Source: Streptobacillus canis
GTDB taxonomy: Bacteria; Fusobacteriota; Fusobacteriia; Fusobacteriales; Leptotrichiaceae
Direction: 5' to 3'
Assembly: GCF_009733925.1 (NCBI RefSeq)
Contig: NZ_WOEI01000010.1
Location: forward strand, 1-48,636
DNA: 48,636 nt
Position 1 is the first letter of the stretch. The number at the start of each line of letters is the position of its first letter. The notes below the pieces were generated by a model, which saw only the letters and a list, made by a program, of their open reading frames with translations, was not told the DNA's origin and did not search any database. The position numbers and the translations under genes were made by a program. Shown here piece after piece: positions 44,233-48,636 of the stretch.

Positions 44233-44941
44233 TAAATATTTTTTCTGTATGCAAAATCTATAAATTTAAATTTATCAGGTCTATGTCTAGATTCTGTATA
44301 TTGAAATAATTGATCTCCTTCAAGGTATGTGTAACTTTTAACAACTACAATCATTTCGAAATTTTTTAAATCAAGTAAGGTTTTATCTTCATCAGATATA
44401 AATTTAACGGTTATTTCCTTTTTTGAATAACTAATTTTTAATCCTAATTTTTTTCGAAATATTCATAAAGAGAGTTTTTGGCTTCTTCAAGAGGTAATTC
44501 ATTTACATATTTTTTTGGAATATAATCTTTATCTATTATTATTTTTTCTCCTTCTATTTCTCTTATACGAACTAATTTAAAATATTTTTCATCTTCATTT
44601 AATTCAAGTTTATCTTGAATATTTTTATCATCATGAGCAATTTTTAAGTCCATAACTATAGTTTTATTAGATATATTTGAATTTAATTCTTTAAAAGAAA
44701 CTATTTTTGAAATAGGAAAATGAAATTGACTTTTATTTATTACAATTGAAGCTTTTCCTTTAGATTTAGAAATATATCCATTTTGTTCAAGTAATGAAAG
44801 AGCTTTTCTGATTGTATCTCTTGAATATCCAAAATTATTTGTTAATTCATTTTCAGAGGGCAGTTTTGAACCAACCTTATATTCTTTAGATTCAATTTTA
44901 TTTACAAGATTATTATATAACTTTAAATATTTAGTGCTCAT
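44232..44941 (-). pseudogene. treR: TreR-type GntR repressor, frameshifted at an A7 run
   Basis: The first frame (165 codons, stop at 44444) has the GntR winged helix (YKVGSKLPSENELTNNFGYS, RDTIRKALSLLEQNGYISKS) and the start of the UTRA ligand domain. It breaks at YEYFEK, where seven A occur. One extra A restores LGLKISYSKKEITVKFISDE and the TreR-typical end YTESRHRPDKFKFIDFAYRK, stop at 44232-44234, for ~236 residues, normal length. So effector binding (trehalose-6-phosphate) is lost unless slippage occurs. It diverges from treC-treP, whose operator it should bind. Confidence 0.88.
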
Positions 44942-44966
44942 AAGTGCTTTTCAACTCCTTTTTAGT

Positions 44967-44995
44967 AGTTTAACAAATCAAAATAGTTTAGTCAA
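44967..44995 (-). promoter_or_regulatory. treR promoter
   Basis: On the minus strand TTGACT (44995-44990), 17 bases, TAAACT (44972-44967), 26 bases upstream of the treR ATG. Confidence 0.6.
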
Positions 44996-45001
44996 GATTA
45001 C

Positions 45002-45030
45002 TTGACAATTCATTTTATTTGTGATAACAT
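45002..45030 (+). promoter_or_regulatory. treC-treP promoter
   Basis: TTGACA (45002-45007), 17 bases, TAACAT (45025-45030). Confidence 0.7.
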
Positions 45031-45040
45031 ACTTTTAACA

Positions 45041-45050
45041 TGTACGTACA
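45041..45050 (+). promoter_or_regulatory. TreR-like operator
   Basis: TGTACGTACA, a perfect 10-base palindrome, resembles the known TreR site of Bacillus (TTGTATATACAA). It lies just after the -10 box, a position that blocks transcription, and precedes the RBS of treC. Confidence 0.6.
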
Positions 45051-45063
45051 AGTTGGAGGAGTT

Positions 45064-46698
45064 GTGAAGAAAAAAAAAATAACAGTTTATCAAATATATA
45101 TAAAGTCATTTAATGATACAAGTGGAAATGGAATAGGAGATATAAAGGGAATTACAGAAAAATTAGAATATTTAAAAGAATTAGGAATAGACTACATTTG
45201 GATAACTCCTTTTTTTAAATCTCCTCAAAAAGATAATGGATATGATGTATCAAATTATTATGAAATTGATCCAATTTATGGAAATATGTTAGATTTTGAA
45301 AAGATGTCAGATAAAGCTAAAAAATTAGGAATAGGAATAATGTTAGATATGGTATTTAACCATACCTCTACAGAGCATGAATGGTTTAAAAAAGCTTTGT
45401 CAGGTGAAAAAGAATATCAAGATTACTATATTTTCAAAGATAAATCTACGAATTGGCAATCTAAATTTGGTGGAAGTGCTTGGGAGTATGTTGAAAAATT
45501 AGATAAGTATTATCTACATTTATTTGATAAAACACAAGCAGATTTAAATTGGGAAAATCCTAAAGTAAGAGAAGAATTAAAAAAGGTATTAAGGTTTTGG
45601 TTAAAAAAAGGAGTTAATGGATTTAGGTTTGATGTAGTTAATTTAATTTCTAAACCATTTGAATTTATTGATGATAATGATGGAGATGGAAGAAGATTTT
45701 ATACAGATGGACCGAGAATTCATGAATATATTAAGGAGTTAAGTGAAGAAATAAGGAGTATAAATAAAGATGCAATTACTGTAGGAGAGATGAGTTCAAC
45801 AAGTTTAGAACACTGCCAAAAATACTCTGGTGAAAATGAAAACGAACTTTCTATGGTTTTTAATTTTCACCATTTAAAAGTAGATTATAAAAATAATGAT
45901 AAATGGCAATTAATGCCTTTTGATTTTAAAAAGTTGAAACAAATATTTAATGAATGGCAAGTTGGAATGCAAAAAGCGAGTGCTTGGAGTGCAATGTTTT
46001 GGTCTAATCATGATCAACCAAGAATAGTCTCAAGATTGGGAGATGATGTAAAATACCATGAAAAATCTGCTAAAATGTTAGCGACAGTAATACATTTATT
46101 AAGAGGAATTCCATATATTTATCAAGGTGAAGAAATAGGGATGACTAATGCAGGTTATGAAAATATATTAGATTTTAATGATGTAGAATCACATAATTAC
46201 TATAATATTTTAAAAGAAAAAGGCTTAAGTTCAAAAGAAGCATTAAAAGTAATTCAAGAAAGATCAAGAGATAATGGAAGAACACCTATGCAATGGAGTG
46301 ATGATGTAAATGGAGGATTTAGTATTAATACTCCATGGTTAAAAGTTGTAAAAAATTACAAAAAAATTAATGTAAAAAAACAATTAAACGATGAAAACAG
46401 TATTTTAAATTATTATAAAAAGCTAATAAAGCTTAGAAAAAAATACAATGTAATTTCTGAAGGGGAATTTGAACAATTAGATAATGGACATGATCAAATT
46501 TATTCTTTTAGAAGATATACAAGGGATGAAGAAATCATAATTATAGCAAATTTTTATAACCAAAATATTAGATATAATATAAATAAAAATTTAGAAGAAT
46601 ATGAATGTATTTTAAGTAATACATCAAATACTTTAATAGATAAAGAAATAAAATTAGAACCTTATGATGTTTATGTTTTGTACAAAAATAATATATAA
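45064..46698 (+). CDS. treC: trehalose-6-phosphate hydrolase TreC (GH13)
   Basis: 544 residues from the GTG at 45064. GH13 regions: DMVFNHTSTEHEWF, GFRFDVVNLIS (nucleophile Asp), VGEMSSTS (acid Glu) and FWSNHDQPRIVSR. The phosphotrehalase fingerprint NELSMVFNFHHLKVDY is present. It splits imported trehalose-6-phosphate to glucose and glucose-6-phosphate. The ORF opens at an ATG (45040) but this lies in the operator. GGAGG (45055-45059) is four bases before the GTG, where relatives begin (KKITVYQIYIKSF). It is cotranscribed with treP. Confidence 0.92.
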   Translation: MKKKKITVYQIYIKSFNDTSGNGIGDIKGITEKLEYLKELGIDYIWITPFFKSPQKDNGYDVSNYYEIDPIYGNMLDFEKMSDKAKKLGIGIMLDMVFNHTSTEHEWFKKALSGEKEYQDYYIFKDKSTNWQSKFGGSAWEYVEKLDKYYLHLFDKTQADLNWENPKVREELKKVLRFWLKKGVNGFRFDVVNLISKPFEFIDDNDGDGRRFYTDGPRIHEYIKELSEEIRSINKDAITVGEMSSTSLEHCQKYSGENENELSMVFNFHHLKVDYKNNDKWQLMPFDFKKLKQIFNEWQVGMQKASAWSAMFWSNHDQPRIVSRLGDDVKYHEKSAKMLATVIHLLRGIPYIYQGEEIGMTNAGYENILDFNDVESHNYYNILKEKGLSSKEALKVIQERSRDNGRTPMQWSDDVNGGFSINTPWLKVVKNYKKINVKKQLNDENSILNYYKKLIKLRKKYNVISEGEFEQLDNGHDQIYSFRRYTRDEEIIIIANFYNQNIRYNINKNLEEYECILSNTSNTLIDKEIKLEPYDVYVLYKNNI

Positions 46699-46713
46699 AT
46701 TAAAGGAGTTTTT

Positions 46714-48102
46714 ATGGTAAATGAAAAATTTAGAACTGATGCCTCATCACTTATTGAACTTATAGGAGGACAAGATAATGTTTCATCAGTTACACATTGT
46801 ATGACAAGACTTAGATTTGTATTAAAAGATACAGATAAAGCAAATGTTGAAGAAATTCAAAAATTAAAGTCTGTAAAAGGAGTGTTTAATAACGCAGGAC
46901 AGTTTCAAGCAATTATTGGAAATGGAGTTTCAGATTTTTACAAAACTATGAATGAGTTATTTAATTTAAAAGAAGTAAGTAAAGAGGAAAGTAAAAAAGA
47001 TGCAAAAAAAAATATGTCTTTTTTTGAAAGATTATTATCTGCTACATCAGAAATTTTTGTGCCACTTTTACCAGCTTTAATATGTGGAGGGTTGATATTA
47101 GGATTTAGAAATATTATTGGAGATATTAGTTTTGGAGGTAAAACTCTTATAGAGCAAAGTCAATTTTGGGCAACGACTCATAATTTCTTATGGTTAATAG
47201 GAGAAGCAATATTTCACTTTTTACCAGTAGGAATAACTTGGTCTGTTGTTAGAAAACTTGGAGGTAGTCCAATATTAGGGATAGTATTAGGAATAACTCT
47301 TGTTTCACCTCAATTAATGAATGCTTATGCTATAGGGAAAGCTACGCCTGAAGTTTGGGATTTTGGATTTATAAGTATAGATAAAGTTGGATATCAAGCG
47401 CAAGTAATACCAGCTATGCTTGCTGGATTAACTTTAGCATTTATAGAAACTAGATTAAATAAAGTAGTTCATGAATCAGTTAGAATAGTTATAGTTCCAT
47501 TAATTTCATTAATAGTAACAGTGTTTTTAGCACATTCAATAATTGGACCTTTAGGAAGAACTATGGGAGATTATTTAGGGGACTTCTTTGAATTTATTTT
47601 AACAGGTAAATTTGCTATTATAGGTTCAATAATTTTTGGATTTATTTATGCACCTCTTGTAATTACAGGTTTACATCATACTACAAATGCAGTTGAGTTT
47701 GTTTTAATATCTAAAATAGGAGCAACAATGATATTTCCTTTAATTGCATTAAGTAACATGGCTCAAGCGTCAGCAGTATTTGCAATGTCTTTTGTTGATA
47801 AAGAAATAAAAGCTGTTTCTATACCAGCAACAATTTCAGCATATCTTGGAGTAACAGAACCAGCTATGTATGGAGTTAATTTAAAATATAAATATCCTAT
47901 GCTTTTTGCTATGATAGGTTCTGCGACAGGAGCTGCAGTAGCAGGAATATTTGGTATTTTAGCAAATGGAGTAGGAGTTGGAGGACTTCCTGCTATCTTT
48001 ACTATTAAACCACAGTACTGGCTTGCATACTTATTAGCTATGTTATGTGCAATAGTATTACCATTTGTACTAACATTTATTTATGGAAAGAAAAAAAGAT
48101 AA
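46714..48102 (+). CDS. treP: trehalose-specific PTS enzyme IIBC
   Basis: 462 residues. The EIIB domain has the phosphorylated Cys29 (THCMTRLRF), and the EIIC domain has about ten helices (GITWSVVRKLGG, GLHHTTNAVE, TEPAMYGVN, the last being typical of the glucose-type EIIC). It takes trehalose in and phosphorylates it, using HPr and a separate EIIA-Glc-type protein; no EIIA is attached or nearby. AAGGAG lies five bases before the ATG, 15 bases after treC. It ends at a terminator. Confidence 0.93.
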   Translation: MVNEKFRTDASSLIELIGGQDNVSSVTHCMTRLRFVLKDTDKANVEEIQKLKSVKGVFNNAGQFQAIIGNGVSDFYKTMNELFNLKEVSKEESKKDAKKNMSFFERLLSATSEIFVPLLPALICGGLILGFRNIIGDISFGGKTLIEQSQFWATTHNFLWLIGEAIFHFLPVGITWSVVRKLGGSPILGIVLGITLVSPQLMNAYAIGKATPEVWDFGFISIDKVGYQAQVIPAMLAGLTLAFIETRLNKVVHESVRIVIVPLISLIVTVFLAHSIIGPLGRTMGDYLGDFFEFILTGKFAIIGSIIFGFIYAPLVITGLHHTTNAVEFVLISKIGATMIFPLIALSNMAQASAVFAMSFVDKEIKAVSIPATISAYLGVTEPAMYGVNLKYKYPMLFAMIGSATGAAVAGIFGILANGVGVGGLPAIFTIKPQYWLAYLLAMLCAIVLPFVLTFIYGKKKR

Positions 48103-48120
48103 TATATAAAAGATAATATA

Positions 48121-48153
48121 TATGCATTCTCTATTTTAAAAGAGGGTGCATAT
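48121..48153 (+). terminator. terminator after treP
   Basis: TGCATTCTCT (48123-48132), loop of eight, AGAGGGTGCA (48141-48150), then T-rich TATTATTG. Ten pairs, two G-T. Confidence 0.7.
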
Positions 48154-48166
48154 TATTGTATATTTA

Positions 48167-48195
48167 TTGACAATAGTTAAAGTTTGTGATAATAT
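48167..48195 (+). promoter_or_regulatory. promoter of the small exported gene
   Basis: TTGACA (48167-48172), 17 bases, TAATAT (48190-48195). Confidence 0.65.
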
Positions 48196-48235
48196 GAATT
48201 AATAAATTTAGTAAATAGAAAGGGAGATGATATTT

Positions 48236-48527
48236 TTGAAGAAAATACTTAGTATTTTAATATTATCTCTTTTTTGTATACAAACATAATGTAAGTGAAA
48301 AAGGGGCTGTAATTAATAATACTAAAAATATAGCAAGGAGTCATATAGCAGGATTAATAAATGGAAATAATAATATAAAAGAAACAAGAGCAAAACTTGC
48401 ACTTCTAGATGTAATACTTTCAAACCCTAATGGAATTACATTAAATGATGCAAGTTTTTTAAATATACATAATATGTCTTTAATGATTTTTAGATCAATA
48501 ATTGAAGATGGAAAGGTAGAAATATAA
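48236..48527 (+). pseudogene. small exported protein, frameshifted in its signal peptide
   Basis: A TTG at 48236, nine bases after GGGAG, starts LKKILSILILSLFCIQT, a signal peptide, but the frame stops at once (TAA). Shifted by one, it continues NVSEKGAVINNTKNIARSHI, AGLINGNNNIKETRAKLALL, DVILSNPNGITLNDASFLN to the stop at 48525. The total would be ~96 residues. No family is recognised; the product would be helical after the signal. It could be a real lesion or a single-base reading error. Confidence 0.55.
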
Positions 48528-48536
48528 AATAAAAAT

Positions 48537-48636
48537 ATGAAATTAAAATTAAATAGAAAACTAGAATTGTTAAAAAAAGATGAGTTTGAAATAGTTGAAA
48601 TATTAAATGAAATATTAGCAGAATATAGAAAAATAG
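48537..48636 (+). CDS. hypothetical protein, N-terminal part (cut by window edge)
   Basis: MKLKLNRKLELLKKDEFEIV, then EILNEILAEYRK, open to the window end. Highly charged and helical. It begins nine bases after the small exported gene, so it may share its transcript. Too short to identify. Confidence 0.4.
   Translation, partial: MKLKLNRKLELLKKDEFEIVEILNEILAEYRKI

Noticed and set aside
1..48636. CRISPR arrays, rRNA genes, complete insertion sequences, integrase genes
   Set aside because: No evenly spaced direct repeats, rRNA signatures, transposase or recombinase motifs were seen on either strand.

Overview
The window looks like chromosome from a very AT-rich, two-membraned bacterium of the Fusobacteriota, most likely the Leptotrichiaceae (Streptobacillus/Sneathia-like). 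This is inferred from base composition, AGGAGG-type ribosome sites, outer-membrane beta-barrel and autotransporter proteins ending in aromatic strands, lipoprotein-like signals, and several Firmicute-like genes (fatty-acid kinase, Opp transporter, trehalose PTS). Species cannot be fixed by eye.

Layout. 1-158 is the 3' end of an outer-membrane beta-barrel gene. 375-5566 (minus) is a tight operon, ptsH (HPr) - six-domain S1 protein - FakA/FakB-type fusion - RluA-type pseudouridine synthase. 5699-6978 (plus) holds a Nudix hydrolase and two small genes, then tRNA-Gln(UUG), a DUF389 membrane protein, an exported GH3 hexosaminidase and a small outer-membrane barrel. 10774-11409 (minus) is an exported MORN-like protein. 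11596-14304 (plus) is an extracytoplasmic methionine-sulfoxide repair operon: MsrA-MsrB fusion, CcdA and two TlpA-like thioredoxins. 14404-17426 is a SpoIIE-type phosphatase with a receiver-like N-terminus, followed by guaA.

Directly after guaA the composition changes. A GC-rich, apparently folded RNA element (17426-17668) is followed by decayed mobilization genes (mobC remnant, frameshifted relaxase) and an intact copper operon, copY-copB, of Lactobacillales type with cop-box operators. This is an integrated mobilizable element. The right-hand part (22.2-30.9 kb) is a graveyard: an AAA ATPase fragment, two frameshifted XRE regulators, an ORF6N antirepressor-like gene, a Fic gene with one nonsense codon, a GNAT remnant, a TetR gene with matching operator repeats at its own start and at a truncated ABC ATPase, an ABC-2 permease, a hydrolase, two intact GNATs, a dead DHFR/RibD-like gene and a small DUF898-like membrane protein.

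From 31.1 kb the backbone resumes: an oppBCDFA peptide-uptake operon with a stop codon inside oppF, a 2435-residue S6-type serine protease autotransporter (minus) containing a recent-looking ~250-residue tandem duplication, and a trehalose locus: frameshifted treR diverging from treC-treP, with a TreR-like palindrome at the treC start. The window ends with a frameshifted small exported protein gene and the beginning of another short gene.

The most novel-looking signals are the folded RNA next to guaA, the number of single-lesion genes (oppF, fic, treR, XRE), HPr with Asn at position 46, and the internally duplicated autotransporter.
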